The notes under the pieces are model-generated. The model saw nothing but the letters and a program-made list of their open reading frames with translations, was not told where the DNA came from and ran no database searches. A DNA stretch of 64,000 nt. Origin: Chloroflexota bacterium (GTDB taxonomy: Bacteria > Chloroflexota > UBA11872 > UBA12225). The stretch is from NCBI GenBank assembly GCA_030447525.1, contig JAUJOR010000007.1, positions 62,001 through 126,000 on the forward strand, read 5' to 3'. Positions 26,618 through 34,694 of this stretch are shown here, piece by piece (position 1 is the stretch's first letter; every line of letters begins with the position of its first letter). A program made the translations under genes and the position numbers.

Positions 26618-28087
26618 ATGCAACTCCTCCCTTTTTCTCCGAACAACCTGGAAGTCGTGATCCTCTCCTTTGAAGGCCCGGACCAGCCGTACTCCATGGC
26701 CGGGGGGCTCGGCGTGAGAGTCGCCGAGCTGTCCCAGGCCCTGGCCGCCCAAGGGTACGTGACCCACATCATCTTTATCGGCGATCCGAACCTGCCCGGC
26801 CGGGAAGAGCGGGAAGGCGGTCGCCTGGTGCTGCATCGCTGGTGCCAATGGATCAGCCGCTACCACCCCGCAGGGGTCTATCAAGGTGAAGACGGGAAGC
26901 TGGCCGATTACACCGCCAGCGTCCCGCCATTCGTCGTCGACCAGATCGTCCGTCCGGCGGCCATGCGAGGCAAGGTGGTGGCCGTGCTGGCGGAGGAGTG
27001 GCACACGGCGGAGGTGACCTGTCGCCTGAGCGACATGCTCAGCTGGGCCGGCCTCCGCAACCAGGTCCTGCTCCTGTGGAACGCCAATAACCACTTCTCA
27101 TTTCACCGCATCAACTGGGGGCGGCTGGGGTACGTCGCCACGATCACAACGGTCTCCAAGTACATGAAGCACATCATGTGGAACCTGGGGCTCAACGCCC
27201 TGGTGATCCCCAACGGGATACCCGACCGCTTCCTGATCCCTGCCGATCCAGACGCCGTCGCTGCCCTCCAAACGGGCATAGGTGGTGCCCCGTTGCTGTT
27301 CAAGATCGGCCGCTTCGACCCCGACAAGCGCTGGCTGATGGCCGTGGAAGCAGCGGCCCGCTTCAAGGAGCGGGGGCACCCTGTGAAGCTCATGATCCGC
27401 GGGGGTATCGAGCCCCATGGAAGCGAGGTGCTCGGCCACGCCCACTGGCGGGGCCTGCGCGTCCGCGACGTGAGCCTCGACCGTAGCGAAGCCCTGGCCA
27501 CCGTGGCCGCCGTCTCAGCCGCCGCCGTCGATGCCGACCTCCTGAATCTGAAGAGCTTTATCTCGGACGACTTCAAGCGCATCTGCTACGGCGCCGCCGA
27601 CGCCGTGCTGGCCAACAGTGGCCACGAGCCCTTCGGCATCGTGGGCCTGGAGGTGATGGGCGCCGGGGGCGTTGCCGTCGTCGGCGCCACCGGGGAGGAC
27701 TACGCCCTCTCCTTCCACAACTGTCTGGTGACGGAAACAGACGATCCCGAAGAGATGATCGGCTACCTCCTGCATCTCCGCTCCCACCCCAGCCTGGAGG
27801 AGGAGATCCGGCGCGAAGCCCGCCGCACGGCGGCCCTCTTCACCTGGCCCGAAGTGATCGAGAACCTCCTGGGCAAGCTAGAGTACCTGGCCATGAGCCG
27901 TGGCGTGGGCGCTATCCCCCCTCCTGCCCCCCTCCTGCCCGCCGCACGGGACACCAGCCTGGTCGTTGCCATGGCCGCCGAGGACAACCTCGGCCAAGGC
28001 GCCGCCGACCAGGCCACCCGCAACGCCGGCCTCATGACCGGCCAGGACGAGACCGCCGGCCTGCTCGGCCGCCCGCGGGCCCCCTAG
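26618..28087 (+). CDS. Glycosyltransferase, group 1 (GT4/GT5-like)
   Basis: The protein has 489 residues with two Rossmann-like domains. The N-terminal domain has the glycogen/starch-synthase-like loop SMAGGLGVRVAELSQALA, and TTVSKYMKHIM with VIPNGIPDRFL at the hinge. The C-terminal domain has FKIGRFDPDKRW and the donor-binding acidic motif NSGHEPFGIVGLEVMGAGG. It transfers a sugar from an activated donor; the acceptor is unknown. The upstream in-frame extension is a proline-rich stretch without conserved sequence, so ATG 26618 is preferred. The gene end overlaps the convergent ABC permease gene by four bases. Confidence 0.87.
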   Translation: MQLLPFSPNNLEVVILSFEGPDQPYSMAGGLGVRVAELSQALAAQGYVTHIIFIGDPNLPGREEREGGRLVLHRWCQWISRYHPAGVYQGEDGKLADYTASVPPFVVDQIVRPAAMRGKVVAVLAEEWHTAEVTCRLSDMLSWAGLRNQVLLLWNANNHFSFHRINWGRLGYVATITTVSKYMKHIMWNLGLNALVIPNGIPDRFLIPADPDAVAALQTGIGGAPLLFKIGRFDPDKRWLMAVEAAARFKERGHPVKLMIRGGIEPHGSEVLGHAHWRGLRVRDVSLDRSEALATVAAVSAAAVDADLLNLKSFISDDFKRICYGAADAVLANSGHEPFGIVGLEVMGAGGVAVVGATGEDYALSFHNCLVTETDDPEEMIGYLLHLRSHPSLEEEIRREARRTAALFTWPEVIENLLGKLEYLAMSRGVGAIPPPAPLLPAARDTSLVVAMAAEDNLGQGAADQATRNAGLMTGQDETAGLLGRPRAP

Positions 28088-28962
28088 AGGTCTCTGCGCC
28101 CGAACCGCCAGATCGCCGCGCCCAGCGCCGCCGCCATGTAGCCCGTGGCGTAGATCCCCATCCAGATGCTCGGCGGGAAGAGCACCATGAACGGCCCCAT
28201 CATGGTGCGTATCCCCAGCGCGAGCAGCGGGTTGGGGGGCTGGACGGTATGCGCCGCCATCTTCCAGAGCGCGTCCGCGGGCAGCACCAGGCTGCCGTAG
28301 ATGCCGATCCGCACCATCGATTCAATCTCCGCCGCCGCCCCCACCTGCTCCAGCAGGCCGGTGACGTTGGTCACGGAGTACAGGATGAACATCACGATCC
28401 CGGCCGTGATCGCCGGCATCACCGCGCTCGCCAGCATGGTGACGGAGTAGAGCAGCGCCGCCTTGGCGATCAGCAGCAGGATTCCCTGCGCCAGCTTGTC
28501 GGAGAGATACCCCGCGCGCCAATAGACGATTGCCGCCGTCGCCAGCGCCGTGATCGCCACGTACACCGCCAGCATCGCCGCCCCGCCCAGCCACTTCCCC
28601 ACCACCACCTGCCAGCGCGCCACTGGCTTGGAGACGATGGCGTACAGCGTCCCCTGGTCCACCTCCTGGGCGATCATCCCGGCCGCCATGAAGATGGCCA
28701 GCAGGGAGGCAATGTTGGAGACGGCGAACAGCCCGGCCACGAACAGCTGCCCCACGGCCAGGATGGTCGTGTCTATCCCCACTTCCGCGGCGCGCCGGGC
28801 GATGGTGCCCGGGCCCACGTCCTCGGCCAGCTCGCGCATCGCCACGTCTATGCCCCAGCCGTAGAGCGCCAGGAAGACAATCGTCAGCGCGAGCGCCCCG
28901 TACAGCGCCTTGCGCCGCACCGCCTCCCGGAACGTCAGCTTCGCGATGCGGAGGGTGTTCAT
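28084..28962 (-). CDS. ABC-2 type transporter permease
   Basis: The protein has 292 residues and six hydrophobic segments. The first follows LTFREAVRRKALYGALAL, and the conserved ABC-2 loop motif is present as QEVDQGTLYAIVSKPVARWQVVVGKWLG. Typical export permeases of this size pair with a single ATPase; the ATPase is encoded upstream (29035-30069). The leader before the start (ACCATGAACAC) resembles that of the anti-sigma-like gene two genes upstream. The exported substrate is unknown. Confidence 0.9.
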   Translation of the reverse strand: MNTLRIAKLTFREAVRRKALYGALALTIVFLALYGWGIDVAMRELAEDVGPGTIARRAAEVGIDTTILAVGQLFVAGLFAVSNIASLLAIFMAAGMIAQEVDQGTLYAIVSKPVARWQVVVGKWLGGAAMLAVYVAITALATAAIVYWRAGYLSDKLAQGILLLIAKAALLYSVTMLASAVMPAITAGIVMFILYSVTNVTGLLEQVGAAAEIESMVRIGIYGSLVLPADALWKMAAHTVQPPNPLLALGIRTMMGPFMVLFPPSIWMGIYATGYMAAALGAAIWRFGRRDL

Positions 28963-29034
28963 GGTTTCCAGGTCCCAGCGACCGACTCAACCGAGGTCAT
29001 CAATCCCAAAGCGCAAGTCAAACATCGCAAGACG

Positions 29035-30069
29035 CTAGACCTCTCTGGTTTCCACGGACTCGATGAACAGGTCTTCGAGCGTCGCCTGGTGCGGCACCAG
29101 GGCGAGGAGCCGCGCCCCGTCGCGGACGATCAGGTCGGCCATCCCGGCCACGTCACGCTCGTCCTGCAGCACGTAGCGCAGCGTCCGGACGCCCCTGCCG
29201 TCCGCATCGCTCGACGGCGTGGTAGGCCCCCCGGTCCGCGTCACGCGCGGCCACCGGCGCTCGATCTCCGCCAGCACGCGCTCGGACGCCCCCTCCACGC
29301 GCACCTCCACCTCCAGCGCGCCGCGCACCAGCTCCGCCATGCTGCCCTGGCGCACTACGCGCCCGCGGTCGATGATCGCCACGCGGTCGCATACCATCTC
29401 CACCTCGGAAAGGAGGTGCGAGTTGAGGAAGACCGCCACGCCTCGCTGGCGCAGCGTGCGGATCAGGTCACGCACGTCGCGCCGGCCGATAGGGTCGAGC
29501 GCGGAGGTCGGCTCGTCCAGGATGACGAGCTTGGGATCGGCGATCAACGCCTGCCCAATCCCGATGCGCTGCAGCATTCCCTTGGAGAAGGTGCGTAGGG
29601 CGTCGTGCGCGCGCGCCTCCAGCCCCACCAGCTTGAGCGCCTCGGCGATACGCGCCGGCCGCTCGCCCTTGGGCACGCCGTACAGCGAGGCGTGCAGGTC
29701 CAGGAACTCCTCGGCGCGCAGCCAGTCGTGGAAGCGGAACTGCTCGGGCAGGAAGCCCAGCCAGCGCCGGGCCCCCGTGTCCCCCAGGGGCTTGCCAAAG
29801 AGTCGTCCCGCGCCGCTGGAGGGACGCACGAGCCCCACCAGCATCTTGACGGTGGTCGACTTCCCGGCGCCGTTTGGCCCAAGGAAGCCGAAGACCTCTC
29901 CCTCGGGCACGGCGAGGGAGAGGTTCGCCACCGCGATCCGCCGCCCGTACTCCTTGCGCAGCCCCACCGTCTCCACCGCCAGCGGCGCGCGCCGTGCCGC
30001 CGGGCTCCCGGCCGCCTGCTCCGGCGGCTGCTCGGACGCTGCGTCCCGCACGATCTCAGGAACGGTCAT
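29035..30069 (-). CDS. ABC transporter ATP-binding protein
   Basis: The protein has 344 residues. Walker A is LGPNGAGKSTTVKMLVG near residue 65, the signature is TFSKGMLQRIGIGQAL (a KGM variant of LSGGQ common in ABC-2 exporters), Walker B is LVILDEPTSALDP, and the switch His is in VFLNSHLLSEV. The C-terminal ~90 residues form the usual extension. It couples ATP hydrolysis to the adjacent permease. The start ATG at 30069 is immediately preceded by an 18-base leader that is also found before the anti-sigma-like gene. Confidence 0.94.
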   Translation of the reverse strand: MTVPEIVRDAASEQPPEQAAGSPAARRAPLAVETVGLRKEYGRRIAVANLSLAVPEGEVFGFLGPNGAGKSTTVKMLVGLVRPSSGAGRLFGKPLGDTGARRWLGFLPEQFRFHDWLRAEEFLDLHASLYGVPKGERPARIAEALKLVGLEARAHDALRTFSKGMLQRIGIGQALIADPKLVILDEPTSALDPIGRRDVRDLIRTLRQRGVAVFLNSHLLSEVEMVCDRVAIIDRGRVVRQGSMAELVRGALEVEVRVEGASERVLAEIERRWPRVTRTGGPTTPSSDADGRGVRTLRYVLQDERDVAGMADLIVRDGARLLALVPHQATLEDLFIESVETREV

Positions 30070-30087
30070 CCTGCTCCTTCCAGTGGT
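30070..30087 (-). promoter_or_regulatory. Shared translation leader, copy 1
   Basis: On the minus strand this reads ACCACTGGAAGGAGCAGG, ending directly at the ATG of the ABC ATPase. It contains the Shine-Dalgarno GGAAGGAG. An identical 18-mer is found at 31425-31442 before the anti-sigma-like gene. Confidence 0.8.
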
Positions 30088-30089
30088 GG

Positions 30090-30110
30090 GGCAGGGGATC
30101 GTCCCCTGCC
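30090..30110. promoter_or_regulatory. Perfect 9-bp hairpin in the intercistronic gap
   Basis: GGCAGGGGA and TCCCCTGCC form a perfect stem with a 3-base loop (TCG). It lies between the stop of the anti-sigma-like gene and the leader of the ABC ATPase. It could act as a transcript-processing or attenuation site that sets the ratio of the two products. Confidence 0.55.
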
Positions 30111-30147
30111 GTCACGTGTTCTGCCTGCCCGCTCCCAGCTCCGCTCC

Positions 30148-31416
30148 CTACCTCGCCGGCTGGAGCGACCGCGCCGCGGCGAGGAGCTCCGCCTCAGAGA
30201 GCCTCCCGGCCAGCACGTGCAGCACGCCGTCCTTCTGCCAGATCAGCACCGGCACCGGCAGCTCGCCCACCACCAGCGTGCCGGTGGTGCCGTCCACCTG
30301 CACTTGAGTGGCGCTGCCCTTGGTCACGGGGATAGGCAGCGTAGTGCGCCAGTCCTGAATCGCCAGCAGCTGGTTGGCCAGCGGCGGCGGTAGCGCGCCG
30401 GACTTGAGCAGCACGTCACGGAGCCGGTCCGCATTCACGGTGCCGGGCACCTCCAGCGTGGGGCTCTTCATCTGCAGCAGCGCCGCGTAGGGGCTCGCGG
30501 CCGGCGGCGCGTCGGCGGCGCGGGCATTCTGCACGCTCGGCGTCTGGTTGCCCATGGGCGGCGCGCCGTAGAAGAACGCCGCGGCCGAGGGCACGGTGCC
30601 CTTCACCGTCACGCCGTTCAGCGTGCGCAGCTCATTCAGCAGCGCCGCGTCGCCCACACCGTAGTCTTGCGCCGCCTGCACCAGCTTGGCGCCGTCGTAG
30701 GTGAAGGTGAAGCCCTCCGCCTCGCTCACGTAGATGGCCTGCGAGTTCTGCAGCGTGCCCGGCAGCGTGGCCGGCGCGCGCAGCGCCAGTCCGGTGGTGC
30801 GGTTGGCCTCCTGCACGTTCGCCGCCCGGATGCGCGGTTCCGTCGGACCGGTGTAGGTCCCCAGCTTGGAGAGGTCACCCACGCCTAGGACCGGCAGCCC
30901 CTGGAGGGACGCGGGGTCGATCTTGATCGGCTCCACCTTCTGCACGCGGAGCGACTGGATCACTCCCTGCGCCCACGCCTGCACGTTTGGCTGCGAGAAC
31001 GTCACGCCCAATAGCAGCGCCGCCGCCAGCGCCCCGCCGGCGATAGGCAGCGGCCGGATCTCCCCGTACGCCGGCTGCGAGAGCCGCCGGAGCGCCATCG
31101 CCACGCGGCTGCGCCAGCGACCGGCGAGCGCCGGAGCCGTCTTTGCGCCCTTGGGCCACGCCGGCAGCGCCGAGACCGGCGGCCGGGAGACCGCGGCCAG
31201 GTGGTCCTCCAGCGGGTCCTCCAGCAGCTGCGGCCTGGCCTGCACCAGTGCGCCGTGCAGCCGCAGCCGCATCAGCCGCTCGCTGCACGCCACGCAGCCC
31301 GCCGCGTGCTGGCGCAGCTCCTCCGGCCACGGCTCCCCCAGCTTGCCGTCCGCCAGCGCCTTCAGCAGCCCCTCGTCATGTCCCGCCAGGCACTCCCGGC
31401 GCATGGTTGTGTTCAT
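30148..31416 (-). CDS. Anti-sigma-factor-like zinc-finger membrane protein
   Basis: The protein has 422 residues. The N-terminus carries a zinc-finger of the zf-HC2/ZAS type (H-x3-C-x2-C in RQHAAGCVACSERLM near residue 40). A single membrane helix near residue 125 (IAGGALAAALLLGVTF) and a long extracytoplasmic region follow. Proteins of this type hold an ECF sigma factor inactive at the membrane. No sigma factor gene is adjacent, and the gene heads an operon with an ABC-2 exporter. Its direct role could therefore be regulation of, or sensing by, that exporter. The extracellular part resembles DUF4367-type domains only loosely. Confidence 0.72.
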   Translation of the reverse strand: MNTTMRRECLAGHDEGLLKALADGKLGEPWPEELRQHAAGCVACSERLMRLRLHGALVQARPQLLEDPLEDHLAAVSRPPVSALPAWPKGAKTAPALAGRWRSRVAMALRRLSQPAYGEIRPLPIAGGALAAALLLGVTFSQPNVQAWAQGVIQSLRVQKVEPIKIDPASLQGLPVLGVGDLSKLGTYTGPTEPRIRAANVQEANRTTGLALRAPATLPGTLQNSQAIYVSEAEGFTFTYDGAKLVQAAQDYGVGDAALLNELRTLNGVTVKGTVPSAAAFFYGAPPMGNQTPSVQNARAADAPPAASPYAALLQMKSPTLEVPGTVNADRLRDVLLKSGALPPPLANQLLAIQDWRTTLPIPVTKGSATQVQVDGTTGTLVVGELPVPVLIWQKDGVLHVLAGRLSEAELLAAARSLQPAR

Positions 31417-31424
31417 GGTCCTTG

Positions 31425-31442
31425 CCTGCTCCTTCCAGTGGT
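31425..31442 (-). promoter_or_regulatory. Shared translation leader, copy 2
   Basis: This 18-mer, identical to that at 30070-30087, lies nine bases upstream of the start codon of the anti-sigma-like gene. The duplication suggests the downstream leader arose by copying or is maintained for coordinated translation. Confidence 0.8.
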
Positions 31443-31490
31443 CAGTGATCGGTGGCCGGCTCCCCGCCCCAGCGAGGAACCCATTCGTCG

Positions 31491-31554
31491 GTCACGTTGC
31501 ATTTGACTGGCCATAATGTGATCTGGTGCGAGCACCATTTCTATGCGATTTGAC
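31491..31554 (+). repeat. 64-bp dispersed repeat, copy A
   Basis: This matches the reverse complement of 51182-51245 at 58 of 64 positions. It begins GTCACGTTGCATTTGACTGG, contains the 12-base hairpin GGTGCGAGCACC and ends ATTTGAC. Similarity stops abruptly at both ends. It lies upstream of the anti-sigma-like gene and downstream of the beta-lactamase-like gene. Confidence 0.85.
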
Positions 31555-31668
31555 TTAATAGTTGCCCGGGTCGTGAAGCACGAGCGGTTTGCGGAGCTTC
31601 TCCTCCGCCCTGTCGATCAGGAAGATGTCGGTGAAACGACGGCGCGCCGGTTGGCGGCTGGTGCGGCG

Positions 31669-33354
31669 CTAACGGGAACTGGTGCGGTCGCTCAGCCGCG
31701 TGAATCTGACTTCGCGGAGCAGCGGATTGCTGTAGCCGAAGGCCACAACGTTTCCGGTCTCGTCCCGATGGAAGCGCACAGTCATCCTGCCGGCTTGAAA
31801 GGTATCGGGAGCGACAGGCCTGAGTTCCTGAGTTCTGGCCGGCGCATGTGCGAGGCGCACCATCAGGCCGCGTTCTCCGCCCGCAATCTGGAATACCGAC
31901 CCCATCTCGTCGCTTTCGTACCGGCCGGCGAAGGCCTCCAAGTCGGCCACGGTGGGGGCATACGGCTGGGCGCGGCGATACGTTGTCGTCTTACCCTCCA
32001 TGGATTTCAGTTTGAACTGGTCGTGTGACAGGAAGTGCAATTCGAACTCGTCCTGAGACATGAAGCTCAGGCTGGGGCCGGCATTGTGGAACCGGTCGTT
32101 GGTCACCGGGACGAGAGCGGGTCCGCCGGCGATGCGCAGTGTGGCGCGCTCTACGAGCAGGCGCAGCGGCTCGCCGGTGGGCTCGCTGAAGAACAGTCCC
32201 GCCTTGCTCGTCAGGTCCGGTCCCGCCACACTGGCGCCCTGGGCGACCGCGCTCGGGGCGCCGGCTTCGGCGCCTGTGGGGCTTCCGGCGCCGGTGGTGC
32301 CAGTGGTGCCGGTGGCGGGCACGAACAGGTCGAAGATGCGGCGCGCGAACATCGTCCGGTCCGCGATTTCGCCCGCATTGCACAGGATGGCGATGGAAAG
32401 GCCCTGCTCCGGAAAGCGGCTCAGCAGTGACTTGTATCCGGCCGCGCCGCCGGTATGCCATACCACCCTGCCGCCGCGGTTGGTGTCCAGGAACAGGCCG
32501 CGGGCGTAGCCCAGCGTTCTGCCGTTGCTCAGCCGAGCCGGTTCCTGAATCTTTGCGGTGACGAACGCGCCGAGACGGCCGCTCGTCAGGGCGTCGTTCC
32601 AGATGAGGAGGTCCCCTGCCGTGCTGAGCAGGCCGCCGCCCCCGCCGCGATCGTTCTCGAGCAGCATGTCCAGCCTCCAGCGGCCGTCCTCCTGCTCGTA
32701 GGCCAGGGCGCGCTTCTTCACCACGTCCCGTAAGTCGTGTTGGTAGTTGGTCAGCTTCATCCCCAGCGGCTCGAACAGGCGCTGGCGCGTGAATTCGCCG
32801 AACGACGTTCCGCTGGTGCGGGCGACGATTTCTTTCAGCAGCACATAGCCGCTGTTTGAATAGGACCATTCCTCGCCGGGCGCGAAATTGAGCCCGCGCT
32901 GACGCAGGGTGATGGTCAATGCGTCGGTATTCGCAGCTGCCGGGATCGCGGTCCAATCTCGAATGCCGCTGGTATGCGTGAGCAGATGGTCTACCGTGAC
33001 CTTGTGACCGGTATCGGGCAGCTCCGGAATGTAGGTGCGGACGTCCTCGGAAAGGGCAACCTGCCCATCCTCGACGAGCAGGAGGACGGCCGCGGCGACA
33101 AACTGCTTCGTCACCGATCCGACGTCGAAGATCGTGTCTGGGCTGATCGGAACGTCGCGCTCGAGGTCGGCCAATCCGTACGCGCGGTTCACGACCATCT
33201 CGCCGTGCTGCGAGACGGCGACCGCACACCCTGGGGTGGCCGGCGTGGCCCAGCTGAAGATCTTGTCGATCTCAGTGGTCTTGTCCTGCGCCTGCGCCTG
33301 AGCGGGCGTGCCGACAAGCAGAGCGGTGACAACGATCGACAGCACCTTTTTCAT
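31669..33354 (-). CDS. Secreted serine beta-lactamase/penicillin-binding-protein-like hydrolase
   Basis: The start is ATG 33354, placed just after AGGAG. The protein has 561 residues and a classical signal peptide (MKKVLSIVVTALLVGTPAQA). The class C-like domain has the nucleophile tetrad SVTK near residue 80, the YSN motif in WSYSNSGYVLL near residue 160, and HTG in VVWHTGGAAGY near 290. A Thr/Gly/Ala linker (TGTTGTTGAGSPTG) leads to a C-terminal domain of ~180 residues seen in many such esterase or peptidase homologues. It may be a D-aminopeptidase, esterase or beta-lactamase; resistance cannot be inferred. It is isolated within a region with mobile-element remnants. Confidence 0.9.
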   Translation of the reverse strand: MKKVLSIVVTALLVGTPAQAQAQDKTTEIDKIFSWATPATPGCAVAVSQHGEMVVNRAYGLADLERDVPISPDTIFDVGSVTKQFVAAAVLLLVEDGQVALSEDVRTYIPELPDTGHKVTVDHLLTHTSGIRDWTAIPAAANTDALTITLRQRGLNFAPGEEWSYSNSGYVLLKEIVARTSGTSFGEFTRQRLFEPLGMKLTNYQHDLRDVVKKRALAYEQEDGRWRLDMLLENDRGGGGGLLSTAGDLLIWNDALTSGRLGAFVTAKIQEPARLSNGRTLGYARGLFLDTNRGGRVVWHTGGAAGYKSLLSRFPEQGLSIAILCNAGEIADRTMFARRIFDLFVPATGTTGTTGAGSPTGAEAGAPSAVAQGASVAGPDLTSKAGLFFSEPTGEPLRLLVERATLRIAGGPALVPVTNDRFHNAGPSLSFMSQDEFELHFLSHDQFKLKSMEGKTTTYRRAQPYAPTVADLEAFAGRYESDEMGSVFQIAGGERGLMVRLAHAPARTQELRPVAPDTFQAGRMTVRFHRDETGNVVAFGYSNPLLREVRFTRLSDRTSSR

Positions 33355-33405
33355 TGATCTCCTCATTGACGGTGTTTTCTTGTTCAGGCACGCCCAGTGG
33401 CCAGG

Positions 33406-33440
33406 CCACGTTGCCTGTCCACGTTGCCTGTCCACGTTGA
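33406..33440 (+). repeat. 13-bp tandem repeat upstream of the beta-lactamase-like gene
   Basis: The unit CCACGTTGCCTGT occurs at 33406-33418 and 33419-33431, followed by a partial copy CCACGTTGA. It lies 50-90 bases upstream of the start codon and could be repeated operator sites or slippage. Confidence 0.75.
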
Positions 33441-33544
33441 AGGAGGACCAGATCGCCAGCGGGACATCCCGGCCGGCGGCGGTAGCTCCGCCATCGGCCG
33501 ATCTGCCCCTCGAGCGCTACCGCGTGATCTTGAGTCGTCATCAC

Positions 33545-33706
33545 TCAGGTTCCCGGTGGCAGTGGCGCGGCCGACGCCGGGTGGCCGGTCGGGACGGGAA
33601 GGGAGAGCGCCTGCCAGATTTCCCTTAGCGTCGCGTCCACCGCTTGCCACTGCCCAAGAAACCATAGCAGAACTATGCATATCAGTGCTATGTATGACTG
33701 ACAAGG
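33545..33706 (-). other. Possible C-terminal gene fragment with one membrane segment
   Basis: The minus-strand frame ending at 33545 reads SYIALICIVLLWFLGQWQAV, then DATLREIWQALSLPVP, which looks like genuine protein sequence with a membrane helix. It has no start codon and abuts the truncated integrase. I do not recognise the family. It may be the tail of a gene whose rest was lost in the rearrangement that truncated the integrase. Confidence 0.35.
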
Positions 33707-33725
33707 CGTGATGGACCTGCCGCCG

Positions 33726-34287
33726 CCAATCCAGCCCAGACAGCTCCGCACGGCGCATCCCGGTGTCGAGAAACAGCCGGATGATCGCCGTGTCGCGCCG
33801 GTCCTCCAGCGTCGGGGCGCCGCACGCCTGAAGGAGGCACCGGAGGTCCTCGTCGGAGAGGACGGTGGGGGGGCTCCCCCGGCACAGTGGGGGGCTGCAT
33901 GTTGGCCATGGACGACGTCTTGATCTCGCCCTCGGCGATGGCTCACTTGAAGAAGCTTTGCAGCGCGCGGTAGCGGGTGCTCGCCGTCGCCGGCTTCCGC
34001 TTGGCGAGCAGGTGCGTGATGAACGCCTCGACGTGCTCGCACTCGATGATCGGGACGCTGGTGGGCACGCCCTACTCGCGCAGGACGTCTCCGAACAGAC
34101 GGAGCGCCTCGTCGCACGTCTCGATCATCCGGGGCGCCTTGTTCTCGGCCCGCAGGCTGCGCCGCAAGCTCTCGGCCAGCGTGCCCAGCCCGTCCAGTGC
34201 CGGCGCCTTGGCGGCCCGTGCCGGGGCTGCGTCGGCGGACGGCGTATGCGATACTTGGGGGCGTCGGCGGATGGTTTCGATCGTCAA
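33726..34287 (-). pseudogene. Tyrosine recombinase (XerC/D-like phage integrase), decayed and truncated
   Basis: The N-terminal SAM-like domain is readable (SLRRSLRAENKAPRMIETCD, FGDVLRE), then an in-frame TAG (34072-34074). The frame continues CEHVEAFITHLLAKRKPATA, STRYRALQSFFK and a TGA (33943-33945), then EGEIKTSSMANMQPPTVPGE. A frameshift lies in a seven-G run (33867-33873). The frame then resumes DEDLRCLLQACGAPTLEDRR, DTAIIRLFLDTGMRRAELSG and stops matching at LDW. Only the first catalytic arginine (GMRRAEL) survives; the His-x-x-Arg and Tyr parts are missing. It begins 117 bases before tRNA-Gly, marking an old integration event. Confidence 0.85.
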
Positions 34288-34403
34288 GTGTCCTCCCGCT
34301 CCGCTTGTTCAGTCAGGCGCTGTAGCAGCGGAGTGGCAGAAACAAGCGTGCCAGCGGATACCAGCGAGGCGATCTTCCTAACCTGGAAGCCGACGAAAAC
34401 CCG

Positions 34404-34476
34404 GCGGGGGTAACTCAGTTGGTAGAGTGCCTGCCTTCCAAGCAGGTTGTCGCGGGTTCGAGTCCCGTCCCCCGCT
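34404..34476 (+). tRNA. tRNA-Gly (anticodon TCC)
   Basis: The cloverleaf is complete. Acceptor stem GCGGGGG/CCCCCGC, D-arm ACTC-GAGT, anticodon stem CCTGC/GCAGG around loop CTTCCAA (anticodon TCC), and T-arm GCGGG/CCCGT with TTCGAGT. CCA is encoded at 34477-34479. It lies next to the integrase remnant. Confidence 0.97.
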
Positions 34477-34650
34477 CCAAGCTCCACTTTCCTGAGCAAA
34501 ACAGAACGACCACCTATGGTAGGTGAGCGAGCCGGCACGCTGCTGGGCTCTGCAACTCATGGCCTGCGCCGGCTGGCTTGCAGGAGGACGTGCGTCTCTT
34601 GGGGTTCAGAAGGGGTCGCCCCCCCGGATGATGGACGCCCCGCTTCCGTA

Positions 34651-34670
34651 GGGTTAAGGACCCTTAGCCC
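34651..34670. terminator. Near-perfect 20-bp palindrome
   Basis: GGGTTAAGG pairs with CCTTAGCCC with one mismatch. It lies downstream of tRNA-Gly and just upstream of a hypothetical gene. It may terminate the tRNA transcript or serve as an operator. Confidence 0.35.
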
Positions 34671-34694
34671 GCCGGCCAGATAGCGCGAGCGCTG

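Noticed and set aside
28249..29598. A 449-codon plus-strand frame opposite the ABC-2 permease and ATPase
   Set aside because: It is rich in His/Arg/Gln without domain structure and opposite two convincing transporter genes.
33384..33758. Open frame starting MRRAELSGLDW as a separate gene
   Set aside because: Its first residues are the continuation of the frameshifted integrase and the rest is unrelated, so it is part of the pseudogene and its junction.
34404..34479. tRNA-Gly as the attachment site with defined att repeats
   Set aside because: I could not find a second copy of the tRNA 3' end in the window, and the integrase lies on the 5' side, so att sites cannot be defined.
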